The notes: a model not told the origin generated them from the letters alone. A stretch of DNA of 64,000 nucleotides from Maribacter aestuarii (GCF_027474845.2 NZ_CP107031.2:1068501-1132500), one strand, 5' to 3'; shown: positions 9,069 through 18,132, counted from the stretch's first letter. A program made the numbers and translations.

Positions 9069-9203
9069 ATGAGAAGTATAAATAAAGACCATCTAGAAAA
9101 CAAACCTAATTTTTCCTTGGTGAGAATGATTAAATTCTCCATCGTAATTGCCATTGCAGGACTTTTAATGTGTTTCGTGTTCTTAATAGGGGATAAGTTA
9201 TAA
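9069..9203 (+). CDS. Small single-pass membrane protein (44 aa), hypothetical
   Basis: An ATG-started frame of 44 codons with a polar basic N-terminus (MRSINKDHLENKPNF) and one strong transmembrane helix (IKFSIVIAIAGLLMCFVFLIG), ending in GDKL. The charge pattern and clean helix make it plausible as a real gene. It lies between two minus-strand genes (BLUF and the HD protein). The reverse-strand frame over the same bases looks like a shadow. No function can be given. Confidence 0.5.
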   Translation: MRSINKDHLENKPNFSLVRMIKFSIVIAIAGLLMCFVFLIGDKL

Positions 9204-9240
9204 ATCCTAAAATTCTTAAGCCTTTCCTCCATTAATAAAT

Positions 9241-10449
9241 CTACTGTAACTCCGGAAGCTCAAGAACCCTTTCCGGACCGTAAAATTTTAAGGCAACGGC
9301 AAATAGGATCACAGACAATATCATACCAATCATAAAGACGGTATAAGTCCATCGTAACAATCGATATTTCCGTTCTAGGACGACCCCAAGAAAATAGAGA
9401 TCCTTAGTTAAACTACTGTATATGTAATCCTTGTCCTTAATGAGTTCTTTCATTGCCCATTGATATTGATCGAGCTGCATTTTATGAAAATTTCCAAAAA
9501 AGAGCAGGTTTACTTTTTTGGAAGTTACCTCTTCTTCGGTGAATTGACCACTGGTCACATTCGGCTTAGTAGCCAATATGGACATAACCATAGAAACAAC
9601 ACTGAAGATGACGAACAAGGCCGTTGGATAGATAAGATAGTCATTTGAAGGATTATCCAGTTTAGGAATTAAATTGGCCAAGGCCAGCGAAATGATTATA
9701 GCATTAACAGACAGTAGGATATTGGCCTTAGTGTCCGCAATATCACTCAACTTAATATGGTTGCGTAAGGTAACCCGGTACAGCGTTTGAATTCCGCGGT
9801 CCGGTAAATTACCTTTGTACTTAGCTTTTAATGATTCCTTTTTTACCAGTTTTTTACTTTTCTTCTTCGCTTTGATCAGCTTCTTAAGGTTTTTATCTTT
9901 TCTACTCTGCCAATTTTCGATGGCATAATCTGTATAAAACCGATGGGAATTATTGAGAAATCTAATGTTTTCCCTGCGCCATTCATCAATCGTATAATGG
10001 GCTATGCCTAAGGAAGAAAGTTCAACCCTTAAAAGTTCCGAAGCGGTTAAAAAACTCTTTTTGGCCAGGTGCGAAGAATCCGCATCTTTCATTATTTTTT
10101 CCAAAAGATTTTCCGGTTGGTAATTTCGTTTGGTAGCCCTGATCAAGGAAAGAACTTTATCAATAAAGTCATCCGTACATCCCTCTTTAGAAAGAAATTC
10201 CTTTACTATCTGACAACTTTTTTCTTCATGATTGTCATAGGATATGGTGTATCCTACATCGTGGAACCAAGCTGCGACCTTTAAGGCCTCTGCGTCTTCG
10301 TCCTCTATACCAATTTCCTCGACTAAAGTTGATACGCTATTAACTACCCTTTGTGTATGACGCAAATTATGGTATAGTGAATCTGACGACGTCTCGGTAG
10401 TCAACTTTTGAGTAATATATTTGTCTGATTTATCTACTATTGCTGTCAT
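9241..10449 (-). CDS. HD-domain protein with C-terminal Pycsar-effector-like transmembrane domain
   Basis: 402 residues. The N-terminal HD phosphohydrolase domain (about 10-200) has His31 in YHNLRHT, His63-Asp64 in WFHDVGY, His74 and the late acidic DADSSH, so metal binding looks intact. A lysine-rich linker (about 195-220) follows. Residues 225-395 match the PycTM/DUF5706 layout: a helix with SDIADTKANILLSVN, two transmembrane helices, a long amphipathic helix and a final transmembrane helix (WTYTVFMIGMILSVILF). HD domains of this sort cleave nucleotides or phosphoesters. In Pycsar systems the membrane domain damages membranes when cyclic CMP/UMP is sensed, but HD-linked copies are common in chromosomes of this phylum. 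No uridylate/cytidylate cyclase lies next to it. Confidence 0.85.
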   Translation of the reverse strand: MTAIVDKSDKYITQKLTTETSSDSLYHNLRHTQRVVNSVSTLVEEIGIEDEDAEALKVAAWFHDVGYTISYDNHEEKSCQIVKEFLSKEGCTDDFIDKVLSLIRATKRNYQPENLLEKIMKDADSSHLAKKSFLTASELLRVELSSLGIAHYTIDEWRRENIRFLNNSHRFYTDYAIENWQSRKDKNLKKLIKAKKKSKKLVKKESLKAKYKGNLPDRGIQTLYRVTLRNHIKLSDIADTKANILLSVNAIIISLALANLIPKLDNPSNDYLIYPTALFVIFSVVSMVMSILATKPNVTSGQFTEEEVTSKKVNLLFFGNFHKMQLDQYQWAMKELIKDKDYIYSSLTKDLYFLGVVLERKYRLLRWTYTVFMIGMILSVILFAVALKFYGPERVLELPELQ

Positions 10450-10499
10450 ACTTTAGGAATTTAGATATTTTGAAATTAGCTTAAAACCTTAATGGTAAT

Positions 10500-12971
10500 C
10501 TATATAGAAATACCAAATCCAACCTGTATTAAATTACTTTCTTTAGAATTAAAATAACCAATGTTAAAAGTAAGTGCCTTCAAACTACTGATCCAAAACC
10601 CGCCACCCTGCGAGGTGTGCCAAATGTTAGACGAATCGTTTGGTTGCCAAACCCTACCATAATCGAAGCCTCCATAAATACCTACGGTTACAGGTGAAAC
10701 CGCTGTTATATAACGTTTTAGACGCAATTTAAGGTCGGAGCTTTGATAAAAATAAGATTCACCCGTAAATCGTTCGTCCCTAAAACCACGGAGACCGTTG
10801 TTCCCGCCTATGGAAGGGGTATGATAAAAATATACTTCCTTTGGATTTACCAAACTACTATATTCTGCCGTAGTTCCAAAAACCAAGGCACCTGAAGTGA
10901 TTAACCTACGGTTGAAACCTAATTTTAATGAAGCATAACCAAATCTATTGTCACCAAAATTAAGATTTGTCTTATAACCAGCAGTAAGGCCAATATAAAT
11001 GGATTTAGAAGGAAAATCGCCTGCATCCTTATTATCATAATATCCGGTCATCTCTAATCCACCATAATTTTGATTCTCAAAAACTTCCGGTCGAATATTA
11101 TTTCGGTTGAAAAGGCGCTGATTGCTTTCGTTTACCTTAAAAGACTCAAACACCGCTTTCCCCTTAAGACTATAGTAAGCGATTCCTGCACTTGCCTTAA
11201 ACTGCTGCAACCGAGCTCGGTAATAATCGCGACCCAGATTGTTTTCATCATTAAACGTTTCGTTTCCATAGCCGAAAAAGTTTTTTGCGTACCGGTCGCT
11301 AGCATAGTAAGCATCTACCTCAAAGTTCCATTTAGGAATTACATTGCCCCATACTCCGGAATATTGAAGTTCGGTTGCGGCAAAATTGAAATAGTAATTA
11401 GCTTTAAGTGTATGTTTCTGCAAAAACGGATTTCCATTGAGTCCGTTTATAGTGTATGTATCCGAAGCCCCCAAGAAAAGACCGTCATCTGTTCTAAATC
11501 CCAAGGAAGGAACAAGAATGTTCGTATTCGGTTTAAAATACCGCCAATGATAGTTATTCGTTTTATAGATGTCACTTAATTGTAAACGGGGTATCTGGTC
11601 ATTGAATTCTATCTTTTCGTGTTCCCAATCAAAAACTTTCAATCTTTTTTTGTTTTCAATGGAGTAACTATCCTTACCATATCCACCAACGATTTTAATC
11701 TTAATTTTAGAATCTCCATTACCCAATACCTTATATTCATCGTCATCTCCAAGACCATAAAGCCAAATTTCCTTGGTATCCTTATCGTCAAATACGCGCT
11801 CATAGATGAGCTCGTTTTTCTCATCGGACAGTAATCTTTTTACGCTAACGGAAATTTTACCGTCATCCATTTTTATTACCTCAAAAACATCGTCTTTCTC
11901 CGTACCTGTGATTGCTACTATTCTATCCAAATATTCACCATATTCCCGAGCAGTTTCGGGCAGGATTCGCAAACGTGATTTTAAACTCTCCTTAATGAAT
12001 TCTGCCGTTTCATCGCGTACTTCCTTTGGCAATCTCAAGAAAGCGTTTTCAATTACCTCCGGAGTTATACGTTCTTGTATGATCTTGGCCTCTTCCGCCC
12101 ACGTTTCAAGGCCGTATTTTGTCAGCAATGCCCTATCCAATTTGCTTCCGGAATTATTAAGCCACTTTACATTATCGATGTCCTCGTCAAAGGTTTGCCA
12201 CATTCTAGTATTGGGCACAAACAATTGAATGAATTTCATTGCCGTACCATCAAACCTTGGAAAGGTGTTGTCCCTATCCCTTGGCACCGGCATAAATTCT
12301 TTATCCCCTTCTTCATTTTCATACTCGATCCAGCGCCATTGATCCTGATGCCTATCCCAATCTCCCAAAAGCATATCAAAAACCCTTGCCCTTATAAAAT
12401 TCTTTTCATCAATGGTATAGGATTCGTCACTTTTTGTTTTTTCCAACATATCGGTAGTACTCTCATAATCCGTCACCTTGCCCGATTCTCCAATCATGGT
12501 TCGCCTATACCCTTTGTAATTTTGCTGTTCTTCTGATGGACGTCTTTCTATATAATAAAGTTCATTGCCATAACTGTCGTTATATTCACCCAGTTGTTCT
12601 TGTTTTGGAACATAAAAAAGCTCGGTATCGGAATGATTTACATCTATGGACTTCGCCAATGGGTCTATGACCAATTGCATGTACGGGTGTGCCGTAGTGA
12701 AGAAATCTGAAATTACTTTCTCGGCCCAAGTATCCCTGTAATCCTCGGTATTATAAGCGATGCCCGGCAGTTTAAATTTTAGAAATTTTAGTGCACTTTT
12801 GCGCAACGAACGCATGGCATATTCCCTTCCGTTCTCGTCTTCCAAGCGTAGCGAAAAGGATTGATGTCCCCCACCCTCTTTGGTGACTTTAAGACCACCA
12901 TATAAGGTGTCTAATTTGACTAACGGAGCATTTACCGGCATACCATAATAGGATCGATACCTTTCCCCCAC
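10500..12971 (-). CDS. C-terminal part of a fused envelope protein: kinase-like segment plus outer-membrane beta-barrel (frameshift-separated)
   Basis: 823 residues. Residues 25-330 are not barrel-like. They contain a Gly-rich GGGHQSFSLRLED stretch, YAMRSLRK, then LLGDWDRHQDQWRW (about 201-214) and VPRDRDNTF (about 229-237), a spacing that recalls CotH/HipA-like atypical kinases. Residues 480-823 are beta-strand rich with alternating aromatic residues, ending in a typical outer-membrane last strand (IQVGFGISI), as in BamA/TamA surface-antigen proteins. It begins 40 nt inside the preceding metallophosphoesterase frame. The joint is a run of five G in the coding strand (12965-12969); one more G would join WG to ERYRSYYG and give one protein of 1,246 residues spanning 10500-14239. 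No signal peptide is present at its own start, which supports the fusion. Confidence 0.85.
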   Translation of the reverse strand: MGERYRSYYGMPVNAPLVKLDTLYGGLKVTKEGGGHQSFSLRLEDENGREYAMRSLRKSALKFLKFKLPGIAYNTEDYRDTWAEKVISDFFTTAHPYMQLVIDPLAKSIDVNHSDTELFYVPKQEQLGEYNDSYGNELYYIERRPSEEQQNYKGYRRTMIGESGKVTDYESTTDMLEKTKSDESYTIDEKNFIRARVFDMLLGDWDRHQDQWRWIEYENEEGDKEFMPVPRDRDNTFPRFDGTAMKFIQLFVPNTRMWQTFDEDIDNVKWLNNSGSKLDRALLTKYGLETWAEEAKIIQERITPEVIENAFLRLPKEVRDETAEFIKESLKSRLRILPETAREYGEYLDRIVAITGTEKDDVFEVIKMDDGKISVSVKRLLSDEKNELIYERVFDDKDTKEIWLYGLGDDDEYKVLGNGDSKIKIKIVGGYGKDSYSIENKKRLKVFDWEHEKIEFNDQIPRLQLSDIYKTNNYHWRYFKPNTNILVPSLGFRTDDGLFLGASDTYTINGLNGNPFLQKHTLKANYYFNFAATELQYSGVWGNVIPKWNFEVDAYYASDRYAKNFFGYGNETFNDENNLGRDYYRARLQQFKASAGIAYYSLKGKAVFESFKVNESNQRLFNRNNIRPEVFENQNYGGLEMTGYYDNKDAGDFPSKSIYIGLTAGYKTNLNFGDNRFGYASLKLGFNRRLITSGALVFGTTAEYSSLVNPKEVYFYHTPSIGGNNGLRGFRDERFTGESYFYQSSDLKLRLKRYITAVSPVTVGIYGGFDYGRVWQPNDSSNIWHTSQGGGFWISSLKALTFNIGYFNSKESNLIQVGFGISI

Positions 12972-14239
12972 AGAAATTTGTAAAACCCGGTTTTATCATA
13001 GGCTTTTGAATCATCAAGAATTTCAGTGGTTTTGTCGGATTCGTTAGTAACGGAAAAATCAGACCTGATTTCAGCCTCATTCACAGGTTCCAAAACCTTA
13101 AAGGATTTTGTCGTAGTAAGGTCGTCCTCCATGAAAAAAGTAACCTTGGAACTTCCATCCTTAAAATAATCCAGTTTGGCAAAACCTCTTTCGCCGTAGG
13201 CATACTCGCCTTCATATTCCATGGTACCACCTATTGCGGAAATAATATTTTTTCCCAGTTTGGTGGCATTCTTAGAACCAAATGAACCACTAATAATCTG
13301 ATGTACACCTCCCCCTGATAACAATTGTAAACTTTCTTCATGTCCGGAAACTACGGTTATCCTATCATTGGCTTGAGCTAATGCACTCACAGCAATCCTT
13401 AGATACCTATACCTTCTGGAATTTAAATGTTCTGGGTCAAAACCTGCCAAATCCATTACGGAGTTCTTTAAGGTACCATAAATTGGTAATGGTGTCATAT
13501 GCCCCCTAAAGGTATCCGTACCGGTATGTACACCATTACTGAAAATGGGATGATGCATGGCGATTACTATATTTTTTCCTTGACCGTCATTTATATAGCC
13601 TTCCAATTCTTCCATGAATCTTCTTCTGGTATTTATGTCAGAGCATTTTTTGTTGATGCCTTCCAAACGAGACCAATTGGATACGAACCATTTGGAATCC
13701 ACCAAGATTAAATCTAATGATTCATTTATTACCTTATGTTCAATGGGACATCCGTTTTCTGGAAAAACATCCGTGTTTTCAAGATTTAGTTCCTTTAAAT
13801 AATCTTCAACGCGCTCCATCTTATCCAGCTCATAACTTTTCCACTCGTTATTTCCGGGTAGGAAGATGGTATTTCCAGCAAAATTCTTAGATAATAGCAG
13901 CTGTTCCTCTATCAATAAGCTGTCTACTTCCCAAGGAACATCCAAATTTGAGATGTTGTCACCAGTAAACAAAAGCGTACTTGCCTCAGGTGCATTCTCC
14001 AGTTCTTCTTTGAACTTATTTAGCAGATTTATATTGGGCGCTTCCGAATTGTTGCCAAATCCACCTGCAATGTAGAAACTATAAACGACCTCGCCTGTAT
14101 CATCCGGACTTAACTGGGGTATACCTTGATGTTCCTTGAAGGTGGCGCAAGAATGAAAAAGAATTATTGATCCTAATAAAAAGAGGATAAGATAAATGTA
14201 GGTCTTTCCATTATTATTTTCCTTAAGTGGATTAGTCAT
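12932..14239 (-). CDS. N-terminal part of the fused envelope protein: lipoprotein metallophosphoesterase
   Basis: 435 residues ending in 12 out-of-frame residues after FYKFLWG. The N-terminus has a hydrophobic segment and a lipobox-like FHSCATF. Calcineurin-like motifs follow: LLFTGDN, LPGNNEW, AMHHPIF and VVSGHEES. The first metal motif (usually GDxG/DxH) reads AGGFGNN, so one ligand seems changed. It should hydrolyse a phosphoester or bind a phospho-ligand at the cell envelope. The frame runs into the barrel-bearing gene with a one-base shift (see 12965-12969), so the two are probably one gene in related genomes. It starts 49 nt upstream of nothing else on this strand except the small membrane gene at 14289-14456. 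Confidence 0.85.
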   Translation of the reverse strand: MTNPLKENNNGKTYIYLILFLLGSIILFHSCATFKEHQGIPQLSPDDTGEVVYSFYIAGGFGNNSEAPNINLLNKFKEELENAPEASTLLFTGDNISNLDVPWEVDSLLIEEQLLLSKNFAGNTIFLPGNNEWKSYELDKMERVEDYLKELNLENTDVFPENGCPIEHKVINESLDLILVDSKWFVSNWSRLEGINKKCSDINTRRRFMEELEGYINDGQGKNIVIAMHHPIFSNGVHTGTDTFRGHMTPLPIYGTLKNSVMDLAGFDPEHLNSRRYRYLRIAVSALAQANDRITVVSGHEESLQLLSGGGVHQIISGSFGSKNATKLGKNIISAIGGTMEYEGEYAYGERGFAKLDYFKDGSSKVTFFMEDDLTTTKSFKVLEPVNEAEIRSDFSVTNESDKTTEILDDSKAYDKTGFYKFLWGKGIDPIMVCR

Positions 14240-14288
14240 AAATAGGTTTTGGTTAGGAAATTACAGCTTCGGGTACGAATAATTACAA

Positions 14289-14456
14289 CTAGCTAAAGGA
14301 AACACCGGATACTACGATTGCTAAGATAATAAAGATCAAAAAAGCTACTACAACGGCCGCACCTATGATAGTTTTCTTGTTCTTTTGAAATATAAATTTT
14401 GGGGTCTCCTTTTCCGGTTCCTTTACAAATTCCGTATTTTCTTCTCCTTGCTTCAT
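14289..14456 (-). CDS. Small single-pass membrane protein (55 aa), hypothetical
   Basis: ATG at 14456, stop TAG at 14289. A charged N-terminal half (MKQGEENTEFVKEPEKE) is followed by a basic patch and one long transmembrane helix (IIGAAVVVAFLIFIILAIVV). It begins 1 nt after the stop of the aldehyde dehydrogenase gene on the same strand, so it is probably translated from the same mRNA. The tight spacing and clean topology support a real gene. Function unknown. Confidence 0.6.
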   Translation of the reverse strand: MKQGEENTEFVKEPEKETPKFIFQKNKKTIIGAAVVVAFLIFIILAIVVSGVSFS

Positions 14457-14457
14457 T

Positions 14458-15822
14458 TTATTTACGTTTAATATAAACTGTTTTTTTATTTACAAATTCC
14501 AAAATGCCTTCTCTTGAAAGTTCTCTTCCATATCCTGATGCCTTAGTGCCGCCAAAAGGCAATCTGGGATCTGACTTTACCATTTCGTTGATGAAAAAAG
14601 CGCCATCGGGGATATGAGATATCATTCTTTTGGCCCAGTCCGTATCCTCAGTAAAGAGCATTGTTCCCAAACCGTAGTTAGAACTAGCGGCCAATTCTAG
14701 TGCGTGCATTTTATTCTTCGCTTTGATAATGGCCGCCACCGGACCAAAAGTTTCCTCGTCGAAAACGGGCATTCCAGGAACAACATCGACAAGAATGGTT
14801 GGCGCAAAATAGGCTTTCTTACTACTGTTTCCCATTTGAACCTTAGCTCCCTTTTTAATTGATGCTGTAATCTGATCTTTAAGCGTTTCTGCCAAATCCT
14901 TTCTTGCCAAAACTCCAATGTAGGTTTCCTCATCTAAGGGATCTCCAATCGTTAACGCTTCTACTTTTTCTTTGAATTTATCCAAGAACTCATCATATAT
15001 TTCCGGACAAACTATGAAACGTTTTGCTGCAATACAGCTTTGCCCCGTGTTTTGCATCCTGGCCTTTACCATAGTATCTATATAGGCATCTAAATCGGCA
15101 TCATCAAGTACAATACACGAATTGTTCCCCCCTAATTCCAGAACCGTTTTCTTAAGATTTTCACCACCCATTTTGGCTACGGCACGACCCGCTTTCTCGC
15201 TACCCGTTAATGTAATGGCTTTAATCGCACTATTTTCTATTAATTCCTCTATCTCCTCATGTCCCGCTAAAATAGTTTGGAAACATCCCTTTGGATAGCC
15301 CGCATCCTCAAAAAGTTGCTGTAAAGCCATGGCACAACCCGGCACATTTTCTGCATGTTTCAATAACCCCGTGTTCCCAGCAGTTAAGGTAGGAGCAGCA
15401 AATCTAATAACTTGCCAAAATGGATAATTCCAAGGCATGATAGCCAGTACACAACCTAAAGGGTCGTAGCTTATAAAACTCTCATCGGCATCAGTGCTAA
15501 TAATTTCATCCGCCAAAAAATCATCTGCATTTTTTACATAAAAATCACATGCCCAAGCGCATTTTTCAATTTCCGCAATACTCTGGGAAATTGGTTTGCC
15601 CATTTCTTCGGTGATTAATTTAGCGTATTGTGATGAACGTTCTATAAGTAATTTTGAGACTTTAGAAAGTAATTTTGTTCGCTCTTTAATATCCTTTAAA
15701 GACCATTCGTCCTCAATGGCCTGCATATTTTTCAATTTATCATCAATTGATTTTTTATCATCCTTTTCGTAGGTATCCAACACTTGATTATTGTAAGGAT
15801 TTACAGAATTTATTTTTGCCAT
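14458..15822 (-). CDS. Aldehyde dehydrogenase, NAD-dependent succinate-semialdehyde dehydrogenase type
   Basis: 454 residues from the ATG at 15822 (MAKINSVNPYNN); a nine-residue longer frame lacks a better start. The general-base Glu lies in LELGGNN and the catalytic Cys in MQNTGQSCIAAKRF. The DPLGCVLAIMPWNYPFWQ and LTGSEKAGRAVAK cofactor segments and the C-terminal PFGGTKASGYGREL motif fit the short GabD/Sad subfamily, slightly shorter than the 480-residue norm. It oxidises an aldehyde such as succinate semialdehyde in the cytosol. The small membrane gene at 14289-14456 follows directly. Confidence 0.92.
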   Translation of the reverse strand: MAKINSVNPYNNQVLDTYEKDDKKSIDDKLKNMQAIEDEWSLKDIKERTKLLSKVSKLLIERSSQYAKLITEEMGKPISQSIAEIEKCAWACDFYVKNADDFLADEIISTDADESFISYDPLGCVLAIMPWNYPFWQVIRFAAPTLTAGNTGLLKHAENVPGCAMALQQLFEDAGYPKGCFQTILAGHEEIEELIENSAIKAITLTGSEKAGRAVAKMGGENLKKTVLELGGNNSCIVLDDADLDAYIDTMVKARMQNTGQSCIAAKRFIVCPEIYDEFLDKFKEKVEALTIGDPLDEETYIGVLARKDLAETLKDQITASIKKGAKVQMGNSSKKAYFAPTILVDVVPGMPVFDEETFGPVAAIIKAKNKMHALELAASSNYGLGTMLFTEDTDWAKRMISHIPDGAFFINEMVKSDPRLPFGGTKASGYGRELSREGILEFVNKKTVYIKRK

Positions 15823-16032
15823 TGTGAATTTTTCTTTTGTTACCCACAAATTTAGATATATTGGTCCCTAATAATTAATGCGTTCAACCAAAATCTTAAT
15901 CCTTATGACTACTGGTGTTACCGTTAAAATTTAGTGTGTTTGAGTTAAGGTTGCTATGATATATGCATGATATTTGTACTTTAGAAAATGTGGTGAAAGA
16001 CACCGTATTTATTAATTTAAAATTATAAGATT

Positions 16033-16365
16033 ATGAGCGATAATAGCAACACACTTTTAGCAGTTATAGTAGGTTCGGCAATTGGTGCCGCCTTAGGTGT
16101 CCTTTATGCACCGGACAAGGGAGAAAATACAAGAAGAAGGATAGCTGAAAAGGCTACGGAGGCAAAAGATTCGTTGGCAGAGAATGCAATAGACCTTAAA
16201 GATAGGGTTGTAAATACGGTAGCAACTGAAAAGCAGAGTTTAGACACACGGGTAGAATCCCTAGTCTCTGATGTTAGTTATAAGGCAGAAGACGTCATTT
16301 CTACGCTAGAAAGAAAATTGAGCGAATTGAAAGCGAAAAATAAAAAGTTGCAAAAAACTTCGTAA
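16033..16365 (+). CDS. YtxH-domain stress-type protein
   Basis: 110 residues. The N-terminus has the YtxH signature: a short hydrophobic glycine-rich segment (LLAVIVGSAIGAALGVLYAPDKG) followed by ENTRRRIAEKA and a long amphipathic helix rich in Lys and Glu. The stop TAA is immediately followed by the next ATG (16366), and a third gene follows 5 nt later, so this is a three-gene operon. Homologues are often induced by general stress; their molecular role is not known. Confidence 0.85.
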   Translation: MSDNSNTLLAVIVGSAIGAALGVLYAPDKGENTRRRIAEKATEAKDSLAENAIDLKDRVVNTVATEKQSLDTRVESLVSDVSYKAEDVISTLERKLSELKAKNKKLQKTS

Positions 16366-16713
16366 ATGAGTGTATTTGAATCACTGAACGAAACCTCAAA
16401 CAAAGCAGTAGATGTAGGAGAACGGTTTTATAGAAAATCACGTGCCTTTTACAAATTAAAGATTTTTCAACAACTAGCCCTTACAACAGGAATGTTCTGT
16501 AAAATGGCGCTTGTGGGAAGTGTAGCGTTTTTAGGTTTAGTTTTTGTAATAGTGGCCTTGACCATTTATCTAGGACAAATTCTTGACAGCATTATTTTAG
16601 CATGTTTGTTAGTTGGTCTTTTAATGTTTGTTATCAGCGCTGTTCTTTATGCGTTAAGAAAACAAATCGACAATTTTGTGGTAAGAAAACTATCCAGTAA
16701 ATTTTTTGATTAA
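16366..16713 (+). CDS. Putative holin-superfamily / competence-type membrane protein
   Basis: 115 residues with an amphipathic N-terminal helix and two closely spaced transmembrane helices (LVGSVAFLGLVFVIVALTIYLG and IILACLLVGLLMFVISAVLYAL). This is the topology of the phage_holin_3-like family that accompanies YtxH genes in Flavobacteriaceae. Start and stop abut both neighbours, which argues for cotranscription. The role is inferred only from context, and lytic function is not implied. Confidence 0.75.
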   Translation: MSVFESLNETSNKAVDVGERFYRKSRAFYKLKIFQQLALTTGMFCKMALVGSVAFLGLVFVIVALTIYLGQILDSIILACLLVGLLMFVISAVLYALRKQIDNFVVRKLSSKFFD

Positions 16714-16718
16714 GTTTT

Positions 16719-16913
16719 ATGTATAAAAATTTCGACCAAGTAGAATATGATTTGAAAAGATTGAATTTGGAGCGACAAATTGCTCTAGAAGAGGTCAAAA
16801 GTCTCAAGGGTGACGTTAAAGAGGATTTGAGCCCCTACAGCTGGGTCTCGACGGTTTTTTCTGCCGTTAAAAAATATGGTATTCTATACTTAATCCGCAA
16901 AGTTCTGCGCTAA
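16719..16913 (+). CDS. Small conserved protein, third gene of the YtxH operon
   Basis: 64 residues: a charged helical N-terminal half (YDLKRLNLERQIALEEVKSL) and a C-terminus with a weakly hydrophobic basic segment (VKKYGILYLIRKVLR). It follows the holin-like gene by 5 nt. Proteins of this size and pattern regularly sit third in YtxH operons of this family. No enzymatic motif is visible. Confidence 0.75.
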   Translation: MYKNFDQVEYDLKRLNLERQIALEEVKSLKGDVKEDLSPYSWVSTVFSAVKKYGILYLIRKVLR

Positions 16914-16928
16914 TCCCTTAGCATTAAT

Positions 16929-17974
16929 TTATATAGTCTCCAGTTCCAAATTCAGTTTTACATGATTTTGGAACTGACTGGGACTTATCCCAAATTTATT
17001 TTTGAAAATTTTTGAAAAATAGCTTCTACTACTAAATCCGATTGTATAAACGATTTGGGAAATATTCATGTCCGTGGTGCTTATATAATCTCGAGCCGCT
17101 TCAAGCCGAACATTTCTAATATATTCTGTTACCGTTCTTGTATACAACAATTTAAAACCTTCTTGAAGCTTTGATTGCGATAGGCCGGACTCCTTAGATA
17201 GCTTTTCAAGCGTGTAATCATAAGAAATATTCTTAGCAATTTTATTAGCAACTTCCCTTACAATTTTTAACTCCCTGCGTAACAAAGTCGTTTGTTGAAG
17301 ACTGCCTTTACTGTCTTTTTCATGTTGGCCAATATGCATTGCCAATATTTCATATACCAAACCCTCGATTTGCATAATCCGAATCATTCCGTTCTTATGC
17401 CGAACCTTTCGCAACATTCCTATTTTATTGGCCAGTTTTAGGTTGTAAGAACCATAATAAGCAAAAGTCTTATCATGATCGGTATCCATAAAAACTTCGT
17501 ATAGTTTTTTGTTTAGAGCCTCTACACCGTTTATTCTCTTATTAAGGAATTTTTTTCTGGTTATCTGTATCACATTAATGGCCAATTTTACTTCTTTTGG
17601 AAAATAGCCATAATTATAACCCCCTCTCTACTGGAAATTATAACCGATTGGAACTGCTCCAATACTTTGATTTCCTTTTCAGGCTGGTAACCAAAGCGAT
17701 GCTTGCAAAAGCCTTCTAAACAATACGTGAAATGGATGGGGTTAAATTCTGAGGCATCCATAATCAGGATTACTTCATCATGAAATGTAATGTCGTATTC
17801 TAAAAGGCCAACACCCCAATCAAAAGTAATGAACCGAATATTCCCGGTAGCCTTGGCATTGTTAACGGTCAGGGTATATTCACCCCAACGCTCGGATATC
17901 TGTCCTCCAATGACCTCCTGTATTTGCCGTACCGTACCTTCTGTACTTTCCGCCGTAATTTCAATAGTGATCAT
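16929..17974 (-). pseudogene. AraC-family transcriptional regulator, broken by a one-base frameshift
   Basis: Two frames together make one AraC regulator. 17588-17974 holds the N-terminal sensory half (FDWGVGLLEYDITF, LEQFQSVIISSREG). 16929-17585 holds the rest, with the HTH region LSQSKLQEGFKLLY and SRSYFSKIFKNKFG. The join is at a G5 run in the coding strand (C5 at 17620-17624). With six G the reading becomes SREGGYNYGYFPKEVKLAINV, which aligns with the LFPAGKDLKVNFIRI of the intact paralogue at 25782-26816, and the total becomes 348 residues, the family norm. Apart from this base the gene looks undamaged, so a base-calling error or recent mutation is likelier than an old pseudogene. Confidence 0.88.
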
Positions 17975-18102
17975 AAAGTCAATTACATCTTTTAGAAAAC
18001 ATACTTAAATAAAATTCAGCGCAATTTACTCTATTATTCAAATTCTCTTTGAATTTGAGCAAATTATCTGTATTACCGCTATTCATATTTTCTTTTGAGC
18101 AC

Positions 18103-18132
18103 AAAAAAACCTCCATTGCTAGAGGTTCTTTT
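18103..18132 (-). terminator. Intrinsic terminator downstream of dps
   Basis: Read on the minus strand: GAACCTC, an 8-nt loop, GAGGTT and then a run of T. It lies about 20 nt past the Dps stop codon. Confidence 0.75.

Noticed and set aside
9050..9232. Minus-strand 60-codon frame between the BLUF and HD genes
   Set aside because: Overlaps the plus-strand frame with a clean transmembrane helix; its own composition is unremarkable and it looks like a shadow.
17588..17974. The N-terminal half of the frameshifted AraC gene as a separate small sensor protein
   Set aside because: It aligns end to end with the sensory half of intact paralogues, and one base restores fusion with the HTH half.
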